Made by a program: the position numbers and the translations under genes. Below are positions 36,305 through 50,900 of a stretch of 64,000 bases of DNA, in pieces. Source of the stretch: Phoronis australis (lineage: Eukaryota; Phoronida; Phoronidae); the NCBI GenBank assembly GCA_002633005.1, contig NMRA01000319.1, positions 379,925 through 443,924 on the forward strand, in the 5' to 3' direction. The notes beneath the pieces are model-generated. The model saw only the letters and a program-made list of their open reading frames with translations, was not told the DNA's origin and did not search any database. Every line of letters begins with the position of its first letter. The first letter of the stretch is position 1.

Positions 36305-39300
36305 TGAAAACGATATTTGCATTTCTTTTTGACTACGTTGATTTGGCTTAATTGGTGTTCTGATGTAAATTGCCAGCATGCATTCTCTATCTACTTTATA
36401 CCGCTGAAGCATAGGAGGGCAAAGGGATATTGGAGGTAATACATCAGTGGTCAGGTTTTGCCATCTGTTGGTGGCACAAGGGAGTTCATTGCCTCTGACC
36501 ACAGTCACTGAGCACTCACAGGGGAAATTAAGATGCCCCAGGGATAAATCACTGTATTGTTAGGTGAAACGGCTATGAGTCTGCATTCTGTCCAAAAATA
36601 ACTTTTTAAAGACATCTTATTAAATGTATGAAATTGATCTTAGTACTTTAATTGAAATATATTTCTAAGTTGGAGAAGAACTTGAGAACATGCTCAGACA
36701 TAAATATGATCCTCTGGAACATGCCCTAGTGTAAAATGACCATCTGGCAGGGCTAGAACTTAAAATGTTAACTTCAAGAGCATATTCCTGTTTCTATTTT
36801 TGTTTGTTTAGGAAAACCAATATGTGAAGAGCGTTTTACATGGTGTTTAAAACAATGAACAAATCGGTCTGGGTGTTTCTATACTTTGTGTTCCAGAGAC
36901 TACAAACAAAATGGCGAATTTTATTCCTTAAGTATAATTTTTAGCGTGATGTCATGCTCTAATTAACTGTCAAATCGTCACTAGCCCAATAATTACTCGT
37001 AATGTAGTTAAGGAACAAATTGAGACCAATCTTGTAATGGTAACTGGACTCACAGTCTGACACGTTTCACTGGCGCTACACACTAGCAAGTAGAGCTGGT
37101 GATATAATGTGCTGCTCTTGTTGTCCCCAGCCCAGCTTTGACAGAATTTACTAGGAGCTATTGGAGAGTGGCAATACTATGATTGTTACGTTTTATGTCA
37201 ACGTAAAACTGATAGCATGATATTCAATATGTAACTCGCAGCTCAGAGCGGGTACTCTTCTCTTCTAGATTGTTATCCCAGTAGTCCAGTTGGTGCTTCC
37301 TGTTGTAGTGGGTGGGGTACCAAGTGGTTGAATGTAGCCCTGTAATACTGATGCTGCTGATTCGATACCGATACAATGAATACTATCAGTTCACTAGCAC
37401 TAACAATATAACAAGCACTAATAAATTCTACATCCTACTTGCGAGGAGTTAAAATGCCGTTGAAAAATCTTACCAAATTAGGAAATAACATGGTCCACAA
37501 GTGATTTTTTCTTCAGTTTTTGCTAATGAGAAGTAGCACTCAATAAAGTGCTTTCTTATCTTCCAAGTTCTATGCGATAGTTAACACCAGACAGTGTTTT
37601 GAGCTATTGTGGGGTCTCACAACCCTGTTAAGGTGCTTTCCCATTAGATGCGAAACTTTGTTTTTATCGAAGTTTCGTTAGGTGGGAAAGGTTGACTCCA
37701 GTAGTTAGAAAATGGTTCGAACTTTGTGCACTTGAGTGATGGCCGTACATTTGATATTAATCGACCAACTGTCACTTGTGTATGTTTTGAATTGAACTTG
37801 TTGTTGTCCCAGGGCCTGGAGCTTACACTGTTCTTAACAGAGACTTGCTTGATTGGTACAGGGTCATTGGCTGAATTAATGAGTGAATAACTAATGACTT
37901 AATAACCATTGTGTTGGCAGAGGTAGGTGCTGATCTGGTCTCAAATTTTCTAACACTGGTGACAGTATACCACGTAGATCCATTTGGAAGTGAGCGCGAT
38001 TATCGCACTAGGATCGTTTCTGTGTTGTAACTTGTAAGTCATAAGTTACCTCTGTGTGTAGCTAAGCAATGTCCAGACTATGGTTGAATATGTGGGGTTT
38101 GTGTAGAGAATAGACCAGATATTTCTCTCCGAGGTCATTGACCTATTGTTAGTGATGTGGTAACAAGTCAATGGACCGGCACTTTCTTTTGAGATGGTCC
38201 CCCTTGAGGCAACCACGTTCATCAACATGAATTGATGAAAAAGGCCAATTCCGTATAATTTTTCTCATGAAATATTCAGGACGTATGTTTTAGTATTGTG
38301 TTGTTACACTGATTATCAAGCTGTGTAGTATATGGACAGCAGTGTGCGAGGCTTTTGAAACTTGTAAAGTGACTATTTTTGCCAATGCACAATCGGGGGT
38401 GTTGTTAATTTTTTACTGCTCTTGTGAGTTATTTTCGAAGCCGAAAGTATAGTGTCCTGTTAATTTTCCCTTGCATCAACACTTCCCTACAATGGGAGCT
38501 CTTAACTTCTATACCACTGAAGTTATCAGCAGGGGTCTCTGTGTTTGCCAACAGCAGGCGGTGACTGGTTAATACTTAATGGTTTGTTTTAGTATTTATT
38601 ATTTCGGCAGTAAACATTCTGCTTCAATTCATCTGTGTATTTGCTGGATTCTTTACCAAAAATTGCTGGATGTACGCAAAGCCAATTCCTGTCATGCTGT
38701 ATTTGTTCAGATCAGCTGATACTCTGTAGCCGCATTTACACAGGAGACGATTGTCACGGAGCGACTAAAACGGAACCGCTGATCTGGCATAAGTATGTGT
38801 GCGTAAACATGACTGACACGGAGCACGTTGACACCATTGTGATAGGTAGAGCAAGTTGCACTCAACCAGTTGCTTCAGTTTTGACTACATGTCTAAACAC
38901 AAANGATCCAATTTGCTATCTGATGTCATATGAATATGACTGTGAGGTGGAGAAAATTGTGCTGTGACAAATCACACCCTGACATCTGTTCCCTGTGTAA
39001 AAACAGGTCTTGGAATAACTCAACTGAATTCATTAATAACTACAAAGCTGATGGGAAGGGGGTAATGATTAACTTTGTGGTTAACTAATGTATGGACTAG
39101 TGGCTGGAGTTAACTGTATGGGAATAGGCCTTTTGAGAGTCATTCTTATCTGCCTTCAAAGCAGACTTGTCTGATAGCTGTGAATACCTTCTATTGTTAC
39201 TGCCTTTGTGGCCTTGTGGTTAAGGGTCAAAGGTCGGGGTGTCTATTTCCTGGTCTAGCTCATTTGAGCATCAGCTGACATCCAATAGTCAGCTCAGGAC

Positions 39301-41546
39301 AGAAGTTGTATTCAGTGGAATTTGTTAACTGAACTTGCTCATTGTGATACATTTAGCCCCTGAAGCAAGCATTGATCACCAGTCCGGCCTAATTACTCCT
39401 ATCGTTAAAGGTTAACAACCTGATTTAGATGTTTTTTGAAGGCGGAACTGTACTTGACTCGATTCAAGGAGCAAAAACATAAGCATTCATTTCCCACATG
39501 TTGGAGTCCACTTTCTTGTTTTGCAAAGGTAGAGGAACGCATCACATTGTTGACTTAGTTTTCTAAATATAGGACCTTCCTTACTTCTGATCAGATAGGC
39601 ACAAGTGAAGAGTGATTGATACACCTCTCTCAGCTTTCTCAAAACTATAGATTTTAGTTCGAAAATAATTTTCTGAAAGCTCGGAGTCTGTAGAATTAGA
39701 TTTGGACTTTTTACCGATCAGCTATTAATCGTGTCGTGTTACCACGTCTTTTTAGTAACATTTAGAGAAGCAAATGTACACTCCTAGCAAAAAAGGTATC
39801 AATAACGTGATAAATTTTCATTTGATTTTACAGATGTTTTAGATGAGATCTCAAAGACCCTGTCAAGGTTTTCTAAAATGTCACTTCGTTTTCATTTTAT
39901 GGATCATGAGTTTTCTCATGCAAATCATGAAAGCCCTGTTTTTGATAGCCACCCATGCAGAAGTGGATCATTTTAACAATTCCTGTCGACCATTTCTGAG
40001 CTATGAGGTTCAGAATTAAGCCAAATTTGGGCATCTCTCTAGGGTCGTACGTAACCTTAATGTGCTTTCATGAAACAAACCTATATCGTAAGATCATTTC
40101 TGTTAAAAATTTTAAGTTGCTGTTAGTGAAGCATGTCCAATGGAGGGAGGGGGTTGGGTATATCTCGTGGAGGATTTGGTCAATTTGGATATATCCTTGC
40201 CACATTCCACTTGCTATTATGCCCTCTACACAGCAAGTCTTTTGTCCTGAGGCTGGCACTATGACTCCAATGGACAATACCATTCCTTGATGAGGAAGTT
40301 TTTTCCTGCATATGTTGGGTTTCTGTTCTTCAATGGGTAATGCTATTTCTGTTATTCATATAAGCTTATCTTTCGAAATGAATCACGGCAGCTATTGAAA
40401 TCAAAATTAGTTAGTTATGTAACAATGTATTCATTTGGGCGTACCGAAACTGGTGATTTTCTTCAGAATTTTTCTGAAATTGGAGCATTTCCGCACATTA
40501 ATTTAAGTTCCTAATGACCATTTGTTCTCATGTATTTCAAAGTCAAAGGGTCGAAGCCTAGAATTCTAAGTAAAATGTTAACACTTTCAATGCGATAACA
40601 GAAGTATCAACTACATTCACAGGTTGCTGTGACTGTCAGTGGAATGAAGACATTTATGAAACCATGTGTTTCATTCACCTGCCCTTCATAAATATCTGCA
40701 GATGGGTTTCAACATTTTGTTATGTAACGAGTTTATCACATTATTGACTGGTATGACCTCACCTGATTGCAATTTCGCCCTATCTTCTGCAGATAGAGAG
40801 ATATGTTCTGAGCTGTCTGCCTCAGGTGAATGATAACTGAGCTGAGACCTCATTTTGCCACATTTTCTTGTCTAGGCTGTGAGCTGTCTGCTCAGCTATC
40901 AGTCACTTGAAGCAGCTCAGCTCAGTAGCCTACTGAGCGGAGCTGCCTCAAGACAGACAGTAGCTCTCCATGGGTGTCTGCAAGATTCAGCTAACTTCGC
41001 AGTTTATTTCAATGCTCCTCTGTTTGCAGGGTACTGGAGTTAAATTGATATTGAAAGGCCGATACATATTGTTAATTTACATGTTTATCGAGCAACATTC
41101 GGGTTCAAAGGCAAATGGAAATTCTCCACTTGTTTCGCACAAAAATAACTGCCGCAGTGGATGTTTTCCCATTTTTGGTGGCTGGTTTCCTTTTTGCAAA
41201 TAATGAAAACTTTAGCAGGTCTTGTTTTATGTCATCATCTGCACATAGTAAAACATGCTAGTAATAGACAAATCTTTCTGATGTGGAGAAATTTAACAAA
41301 AATAAATTTTCACTGTCGGTGTTTAATTAGCGAAGACTTATGATACTCTTATTCTTTAAAAGGTTGGCGTGGAAGTTGATGTGTTTATTTATTTAATTTA
41401 TTGTAATAATTAAAATGAGGGTGACCTCTTCAGTGATAGCACTGGTTTCCAAGAGGGTCCTGGTTTTGTTTCCAAATTCAAAAGTATGGAGTTTCCACTG
41501 GCCCCAAGCGGTTAGTTTACTGTGATGTGGCGAACATTGAACAACA
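36305..41546 (+). other. srGAP intron 1, 36-41 kb
   Basis: No gene supported. Contents: a fragment GTGCTTTCCCATTAGATGCG at 37633 related to the element at 53091; a possible 270-bp element at 38735-39001 with TTTACACAGG ends; an ambiguous base at 38904; and a CTGAGCTG-rich stretch with internal inverted repeats at 40810-40965. Confidence 0.4.
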
Positions 41547-41955
41547 CCAGGGCCCGGTCTCCAATCTTTTTACTCGAAATGGAACTCGAAATTAGGTTTG
41601 GCATTTTCTACTCTACTTTTGGGCGAACTCAACATAAGTGTCTATTATTCTATGCTCGAGTACACAATAACTTACGTAGATAATTTATTGTCCTTAGTTC
41701 ACAGTTTGTAAACCCAATATTAAAGCAATAAGTTCAAGTTTGAACTCGAAATTTTGAGTTTTTACTTGAGTTTGTAGCACGAATATCAGGGTCTTCAAAG
41801 GCAAACTTGAACTAGAAACTCCTATGCATAAACTATAATGTATTCGAGCACAGTCTGATAACCAATTATCTCAAGTTCGCACAAAAGGAGCAGAGAAATT
41901 GCCAAAAATAGTTTCAAGTTCGTTTCGAGTACAAAGATTAGAGACCGGGCCCAGG
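41547..41955 (-). mobile_element. CCTGGGCCC-ended element, copy B (inverted)
   Basis: Reverse-complement copy of 35904-36304, colinear from end to end with scattered substitutions. The ends are CCAGGGCCCGGTCTCCAATC and GAGACCGGGCCCAGG. Flanks differ from copy A, so these are separate insertions. No clear target duplication seen. Confidence 0.85.
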
Positions 41956-44900
41956 TCAGATTTCCAAGCAAGTACTGTATACAATGGCTCTTACACTGCC
42001 TTCAAGCCTCCTGGGCCATCTACTTGTAAATCATTGTAGGCCTAAACCCTGTCTAGTGTTTTGATTGTCATGAGGATTTTTGTTAGTACAAAAGTCAAAT
42101 CAGACCATGGTGATAGGTGCTATGAGATTATTTTTCGAAATCTAGTACAATTTGTCATTAAAGTCATCATCTCGGTCTGAACACTTTAAAAGTGGTTTTA
42201 AAAGTTGTAGCTGTAGCGTAGTTATAGCCCTCTATGAGGGTACTAGTAGTTCAGTGCAAGGTTATTGTCATTGTAACTGGATGTGAACAGGGGCAGTTGC
42301 AAATGTTATATCTCAATAGTTGAGGCTTCTGTAAAATCTTTTGAGAAACAATGGCGCACAGAGGTGAATCCAAAAGTATTAGCCCTGGTGGCTGGGCACT
42401 AAAGCCAGTTTTGTCTGTGGGTTTAAATGGTAACCATTATTACATAAGAGTTACAACTATGGAAATAGTTATGACCAGGTTTAGTTGGTCTGAACACTGG
42501 TTATGTCAAATCTCTTGCCAATCAGTGCATGCTACTGTTAACTTTAGGTGAATGGTGTTAATGGATCCCATATAACATATTAATGAACAATACTCTGTAC
42601 TGAGGTGAACCATGAAAGATTTTACTGTAGGTGTTTGCAGCAATAGCACTCTCAAAGTAGCATCCATCTTTTAAGAAATAAAATAATCTTGGAATGTGCT
42701 GACAGTGGTCATTTGTCCTTTGGGAGTTCTCTTATTTTGCACAAAACTTATGCCTAGAACTGTCATTTTGCTGGTTTTCAGTGGCCGACGACCTTGCTAC
42801 GATAAGCAAGATTCGTTTCATGACACTAGTATGGTACAGACAATTCAATTAACACCTCGAGAAAATGCTAGATCCTGATTGTATGCCATAGGCGCAAAAT
42901 TACCATACATAGTTGGTCTTGCATCATAAATCCATGTACTTGACAATCAATCATGAATGGACTCCGATTTTCGTCAGTGACGGAAATTAATGGAATTTAC
43001 AGAATCCGACTTCTTTCATAGAACTAGATTAGAGATTTCCTACGGAATTCACATATGTCAGCAGGATTTTCCATAATTCTTATATGTCTTTTTAGGTTTT
43101 TAGTTTCCAAATATTAAGAATACGATCTATCAAATTCCATGATTGTGGCTACGTTTTGCTGCAGACGTGTTCTAGTAGTTGTTCATTCTTTCTGAAGGTG
43201 GCACTGTTGTTTTGCCGACTTAGAGAAACAGTAAACAAAAAGTGTAGTAAGCTATAATTAGAAAAATGGATATTTGGCACAATTCAGTGGAAAAATAAAA
43301 TCATTTTTTCTTAGTTAATGCTTTCAGATAGTATAACTGAATTTTCTAATTTATGAAATGGGATTTGACGTCTGTTAAGGGACATTTCTCTGTTTCTGAA
43401 ACGAAAGATCAGGGTCTATATTCATATGGCAGGGCCCTCACTCACCTGAGGGAAAAGGTGCCTGTACCATCTAAAAGGGGAAGTTTTGCAGCGTGCTTTA
43501 CCAAGAGGGAAATTTTTGCATCATTTTTTCACTTACATGGTATTTTTTGATGTTTTCTTACTGCACTGCTTTTTATGACTATATTCATTTATGCTTTAAC
43601 AAATAACCGTATATCAACTTTAAGTTAAGCACTAAAAAGTACTATAAAGTATTAGTCACTGTTCTTCTGACTGTTGTTGACCATGCTGATGAGGTAGCAG
43701 GTCAAGTGTCGTCTGCTTGTCGCCGTTTTTGAGTGGAGTGCACAGCAAGTTCACTGGTGAAAAGACACTTTCCCCGTACGTTTCTGCACTCAACCGCGTG
43801 GTTTTTCATAATTCTCCTTTTGTAGAACTTGTTTGAGTGCCTTTTACAGCCGCAGAAACACGAAAGTTTTTAGTTTTGTGTTTTCAAAACGTGAGAGTGA
43901 AATAACACAAAAACTTTTCTAACACTTCCATATGCGGCACTTGTTTTATCAGGAAACCAGTTTGTGACCGTTTCCAGTGTCTCTCAGTCTTGTGACTATA
44001 GTCAGTGGGTTCCAATATGATATTTTTTTAGGCTGTCTGAGGTAAAAACCATGAGGGTAAGTTTTTATTGATCAAAGGGGAATTTTTGTACCACATGTGG
44101 GGAATTCCTCATGATTTTTGAATATTTTTAGAGGGGAATGAGGCGGGATAGAATGTGGCCAATATTCTTCCCCAATTTCAAGTGATCAAGAGCTCTGTAT
44201 GGAGATGGCCGACTCACTGGTTCAGGTTGTACCCATAATGCAGTTCTGCTACACTTCCTGTAACCAGAGCTCATTCAGTTGGAACTGGGGTCGCCTGCTG
44301 TCTGTCCTATTTGTTTTCTTTTGATTTGGTTTACTAGAAGATGAAGGTGATTAAATTGCACAAACATTGCTGTCTTGCCACGTTTACTGTTTTGTCTGGT
44401 TGAGCATGATAAATTGAAATTGGAACTCCTTGTTGCATGGCTGAGTTGGAAAATTTTTACTCACCTGAACGTGTATTCCTCCCTGTGTTCCACACCTCTT
44501 CCTGAATTCTACCAAACAGTTTACTGTTGCTAAAAATGGTTTGTGTATTTGACCTTTTTGTTGTTTACCTCTCCCTATAATACACCTTGTGTATATCTCA
44601 AATTTATTCCAATGCCAATTTATCATGTATACTGACCTGGTGGATGATGAATTTAACTTCATCAAAACGTTGGACTCTGGATATAGCAATTGTGCTAGGG
44701 TTTCTACTGCTTATTTGGCCTAAAACCAACATCGGCAAAAGAATTGCTGAAGGTATCATTTTCCATTTTTTAAAGGCCAGATTGCTTTGCCAAAACTAAT
44801 GTAAACTTTATCAAGTACTGTTTCAATCATGACGCCTGCACATAACAAACATTGCTAGTACGGTAATAGAATAATCTTTACTTTGTTTTTAATTTTGTGG

Positions 44901-47900
44901 AGAATTTTGACAGAACATGTGTGCACCCAGCCTAAAAAATGGGGGCTCGAATTTTTACTAAGATTCACGGGGTAGGTTCAGAGCTAGTAATCGTGCATTT
45001 GCCGAATTTTAGTAGTTGCTGCCTTTTTAGTGGACTTTTGTCAATTGAGGGGCCGCATTCGAGCTCCTCGAGCCTCCCGTGGGTGCTGGCATTCAGAACA
45101 GTTTCATTTGTTGATCATGCTGTGTGCTAAAAACATGATGAGTTATCATACCTTGTTCGTCCCAAAGCGGTTATAACTAAGAACGATTTTAATGGTTATA
45201 ACTCTTTATCTTAGAAGCTATAACCCGGTTATAAAAGTTGTAACTGATACACTATGTCAACCCTTTGGTGAAATAGCGACAGGTTATAACCGTTGTAAGC
45301 CTGTGTTAACGCAGCAGTTGCAAAAGTTCCATAGGTGGCGCTGCTATTAAATCTCAATGGCACGCCGAGTCTACACTAACTGTTCATTGAATTGAAAAGA
45401 GATAGAACTGACGACTAGCGACTAAAATCACAAACTAGAGATCCCCAACAGTTTTAACCATCCCTGAGAAAGGTGACGATTACGTACGGTAGCAGTATAC
45501 CAAAGAAAGATAATAACTAGGTTCGGTTTGTCTGAACGCTGCTTGTGTCCCCTCAGGAATATTGCATACATGATTAATTCAGGGCTATATAGTGGACAGA
45601 AATGTACACTGGAATTTGTCTCGGATAACCAGTGATTTATATTTTTAGTTGCACCAACAGCCAAAAATGCTGCTTATCACCTTTGACCTTTGATCTTTAA
45701 CCTGTGCCAGATGAGGTGTGCCTCACCACGTTGTGCTGATGTAACCTGGCGCTTACCTAAGTCTTCCCAGGTGCTCCCCACTTACCAATCAGTACATATG
45801 TTTATACCAGAGCAGTAGGAGATGTTGCCCTGTTTGGCCGTGCCTGTCTGTAAGCTGTTAGTTGGATAATCCTCCCTGGCTGGAGAGAGCAAGTTCTCCT
45901 CATATTGTCAGTCCAAAATGGCCGATGGACATCGCAGTCGAATCCAGTGTAAGATTTTAATTTTGCTAATTTTTATGCGTCACTTTAGTTTCGTTGTTGC
46001 TAAGTACTGTGTAACTCCAATTGAGAAGAATTTCATTTTGACATTTAAATATAATGACTTAGTGAAGCCTCAGCGTTAGTCTTGTTCCTTTACCATTGGA
46101 CTTTTGTTGGCCATTGATTAATCGTTTACTCTTGATCTGTTAATGGGCAACGTCTTTACGCAACTCTGGTCTTCTTTGTGAAGAGTAGGGCTTCAATCAA
46201 TTAAATATCATAAATTGGAGAAATTGTCTATTGTTGACGATATGTAAAAATAATTTTGTATGGTCATCCTTGAAAGATATGCTTGCCAAACATGGTGTTG
46301 GCAAAATTATTGCTATTTGAAGTCATTTCAGGAATACGGACAGATCTTTTCCAATTTAAAAAAATCACTACTTTGCTAAGGATGCTTAGAATTTCACCTT
46401 TGTTTGTTGATATAAGCCAACTAAGCAGTGAAGTTATTTTTCTAATGATATTTGTTTTAAAATCTGATGAGATAAAATTTCACTGCTCTATCTTTGAGTC
46501 CTGTCTATGGCTATGAAAGTTGTGCTGAATAGGGGGTGAAATTTGTGGTGACGGAGGAGGGATGGGTCCAGCTCGGAAATTGTGGTGGCAGGTCCCTGGA
46601 GGTTTTTCTGTAGTTTTGGGATCTTGAGAAATCTATCGTAGCACTGATTACAACGATGCTTTTGTCCTGATGGCCGCAGTGGGATGAGGTGTGTTAGTTG
46701 CAGCTGGAGAGAAATGACAGTAAATTCACCCTCTTGTAAGACCAACCAGGTCCAGAAAATATGAGACACCATTAGCTGGCAGTCTAGACAGTTAGGGAGA
46801 TTCCTAAGAATTAATTAATTATAGAACTCCTGATTTTCCTTATCTTCATGTCTTCATTTCTCATGGAGATCATCTGACACTTTGGAAATATTATTCAAAC
46901 ATGAAGTTGCCTGCAGTGAAGATATGGTGAGTGTCTACTCTTCTGCCACATTTTGGGAATAAATAAAAAAAATTTTCAGTCATCAAGCATTTAGAAAATT
47001 TAAGCTTTTAATTTTATGAATTGATTATGGAAACTTGGAAAAGTTATTCATTTACTTATTTGGCTAAATCAAATGTTAAAGGACGTCACGGAAGTTGTCG
47101 ATGTGCCTAAACACATCTCTTTTCTTCAGCTGGATTTGAAGATTTTGGGTCTCCAAAAACCTATCTTACGTTGGCCTTACTTGGTGGACTTAAAAGTTCC
47201 GCAGAGGCGCTACTGCGAAAGTGGTCTTAAAGTATGGAAAAAACTCACCAATTTAGGACACAATGTGACCAACAGCATTTTTTTTCATTTTTTCCGTAAT
47301 AGATATTAGCATATTAGATCTGTGCCATAGCTACCTTGAAGACAACGATTCTAAGAAACTATGTGCCAGCTATATTACTCTTTAAATAGAAAAAAGGTCA
47401 ATTTGACATTTATTTTTGTCCAAAATTTGTGAGATTTTACTTTGTAGAAATGTAATGCGACAGGGCCCCAGGTGTTAAAGAAGAGCTTTTATTCCTTAGC
47501 GCCACCTGGTGAATATAGTCTCCTGTTGAGGCCACGTACTCCACAGCTGACTGGGCCAGCATATATACTATACAAGTTTCATTAAAATGGTGCTGGGTGG
47601 GTGAATAGGACTCATGTTTCATTGCTTTGTAATGTCGTTTGCACCTGATAAAGGCCAACTAATAATTACTCATAACTGGAAACAGATCTCTCCTTTATCT
47701 CTCTGATGCCCTCCCTGTCTGTGATAACTGAGAGCTGGCCTGCGACTCAGTTCACAGGCTCAACTCCCGGCTCTCAGACCACAAATTGTTGTTCTGTGTA
47801 CTCACTGTAACAGTGTAAGAATTATCTAAAAACAGTCAGCTAGGATAATGTTGTGATTCACTCTAGACCAGCCTGTCAGAACACATGTGTGTTGCATTAA

Positions 47901-50900
47901 CAGAACTGTTTACTAATTATTCCGCCATGTTTTTTCTACTGTACTGTGTATCATCCTCAGCTCTGTGAAATGTCAGCTGTGTTACACAGAAATGTCTCAA
48001 TTAGCTAAAAGTTGTTTCCACTGCGTGGGGCTGCGTGCTGGGTTTGTGGTTTGGTTTCGAGGATATGATTTTTTGCGTGGGCTCTTTGCCAAGATTTTGG
48101 TGATCTGCTTTAAACGGGAATGTAATATGTTTAATGTTTAGTGCACTGTGAAAATGCCTTGAAGTTTTTGAGCCGAGAAGCTAAACCTGTTAACTCATAA
48201 GTTGTCCTGTTACCAGGTCAAATGTTGGGAATGTCCAGAACTTCTTTGCACTCAAAGAAAATAGCTTTTTGCTGTATCTGGTGTGTGTATTGTAACAATG
48301 CAGTCATCGATGTTTTGTGCAAATTCTTACGTAGTTCATAATCTCATTATGACCAAACTCAACACCTAACAAATTTATTTCCCAGAAGTCCACGCTGATT
48401 TACTTAAATAATTCTGTTGGTGTTGCAGTTCGTTCAATATGGATTTGCAATATGACTGTTCATTGCTGGAGTAAAGTTTCCTAATTTTCAAACTGAATTT
48501 TTGTTTGTAGCCTGACAGTACATATCTGTAAATTAATGTCCTGCTGTTGCAAGACTTTACGCGAGACCAATTTCGTTTTTGAGGAAACAATTTTTTCACA
48601 GCTTGCATATTTTTGTGTCTTGTGATTTTCCGCAATTCACGCCCAACCTACCCAGGTGCACTTGGGAGGAGATGGGGCGTAACGAAGGCGTGTGAACACT
48701 CCAAGAAGGTGACATGTAGCCATCTAGGTGTCCAGTCGACTAGTGGTGGTGCCTAAGTTATCGTGCCAACAGCCTAAGTGCAACGCAAACATCTGGGAAT
48801 GTCTTACATGTTGCAAAGTGATGAAATTGAAAGCTTAATTGGCTACAGGTGGACCTCCCATCTCTCAGATTGTTATTGTTATTCTTATTGTGCCCAGTGT
48901 CTTCCTAAGTTGCTCCCTGACCACTTACAAGTAGTAACCAGGAAGTGACTTGAAGCCACTGATTAGATATAGTGCCAAATGATTCCTACACCGGGAAGCA
49001 AAATCAGGTCTGTGATAGTAAATTATGACACGTTCTGATGGCTTGTTGACAACATCAAGATCCCGGAGGATCAGATTCCTGAAGCTAGTGAGGAGTCGCG
49101 ATCAAATACTTGTTGTTGGGAGAATCTGACGAGGGTTGTGTGTGCATTCCCAGTTTCCATGACCCATGATATTAGCCATGCAGTTGCAGAGAAATCTTTG
49201 GGTCGGAAACCGAATTTTATCCCCAAATTCAACATTTCAACCTCACTGACCAATCAGTTCGGTGGCTGCCAGTTTGCTAAGTAACGCTTGTAAGCGCGCG
49301 AGGATACTCGTCAAGCACTAATCTTTCATGTGCAAAGGTTTTGCCTGATCTCACTCTCTCTGTAGAGGTGTACCAGCTTTTAATTTTCTTACCACCCAGA
49401 CAGGGGGCCCTAGGTTCGCAACATTGACACTCGCCATATGCACTTGGATTCTGTATGAGGTCACCCTGATTTCACACAACAGGGAGGTAATCCCCCCTTG
49501 AAAACCTGAATGCCACCATTTGCCGATCGTCATGTGTGACATTTGTTGAACTAAAACAATGAATTGTTGATTTCAATAAAATTTATGAATTGCACATGTT
49601 AAAATTCTTTGTTCAGTCATCCTTTTTACCGAGGTTTCTCTTGATACAGGCGGTTTTTTTCTCTCTTGGTTGTGTCGTCCAATTCGCCTTTTTTTAAAAC
49701 GACGTTCCTATGATGGTCATGGCAGCCGCTAGATAAGTCCCTGCACCTAGGAACTGCTAGCAAAGTGCCAATAAAAATGACCCAATTGGTCATGTTATTG
49801 GCATGCTTGGTATTCTGTTATGGTACTCTTAGCAAAACCTTTACTTAAACCCTAGTACTCAAGCCAGTTCATCATTTGAATCTTGTCAGTAAAGGTTTAC
49901 CTGTAGCAAATTGCCCATGAAATGTCTATTCCCATGGACTGGCAAAATAAGGAAGTGCTGAAATTGATTTTAATCCTAATTGCTACATAGCTGTGTTTAT
50001 GCAGCTAGGTGTGCTTGACTAGGTGTGCTTGACTAGGTATCTGGGTCCTGTTGTATCGACTGTAGCGTAGTTAGTCACAGGCACATTAGTGCGAAGGTGA
50101 CGCTGACTTTTTTGTTAGAAGGAATCATTGCTACTATGGTTGAAAACCCAGGGCAGGACTTGCTGACTTTAATAAAATGAGCCCCTGAAGTCCTGATGAG
50201 ATGGGGTTGTAGAGATAATTGCTGTGTGTTCCCTTGGCTTGGCTGACATTTCTTCCTCATTGGGCTATGTGTCAATAATATTACAGAACTCCAGGTTGAC
50301 TGACCTTCTCTTAAATCCTAATGCTTGGAGGAGTCTGTGAGAGTTCCCACATGTTACAAGTTTGGTCTTTATCTCAGTATTAGACACTAGTCTGCTGACC
50401 TTTACATTTTCTTCTCCACCACAAGGCTATCAACATACTTTTTCCTGACTAAGTAGTTGAAGCCTATTCCCTTGTTCACCCCAAATTCCCGGTCATCTTG
50501 GCTGAGCGGAAACCAAGTTTGTCGTCGCAGTGGCGTTCCCTCATGACCCAGAATGAAGAGTAGATATCAGGGCAGTTAGTAAGGCGGTGGAACCATTTTG
50601 AAGTAGGAATTTTGCCGCCATAATGATTACCGCCAGTCATTTTTATCTAATTACTTGTGTCATCTGCTATGCCTCATCCCTAGAATTTCATCAGAGGTAT
50701 TTCTGTTCTTTTGTCACGCCATCACTGAGCTGTGGTTCAGGTGTATTTTCCTGTCTGGGTGAATGATTTTGTCTCACCTTTTCAGGTCAGTGCATGGGTC
50801 ACCTCATTTATAGAAAAGCTTCAGGCTCATGACTCTGGGGTCACACGGCATGATGTATTGCTTAGACTTCATCATACTAATAAGAGGTCCCTATTTACAT

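Noticed and set aside
36140-36508. 122-codon minus-strand frame
   Set aside because: It crosses the end of the CCTGGGCCC element, so it is a chance frame.
38635-38967. 110-codon plus-strand frame
   Set aside because: It contains an ambiguous base and overlaps a putative element with TTTACACAGG ends; no domain.
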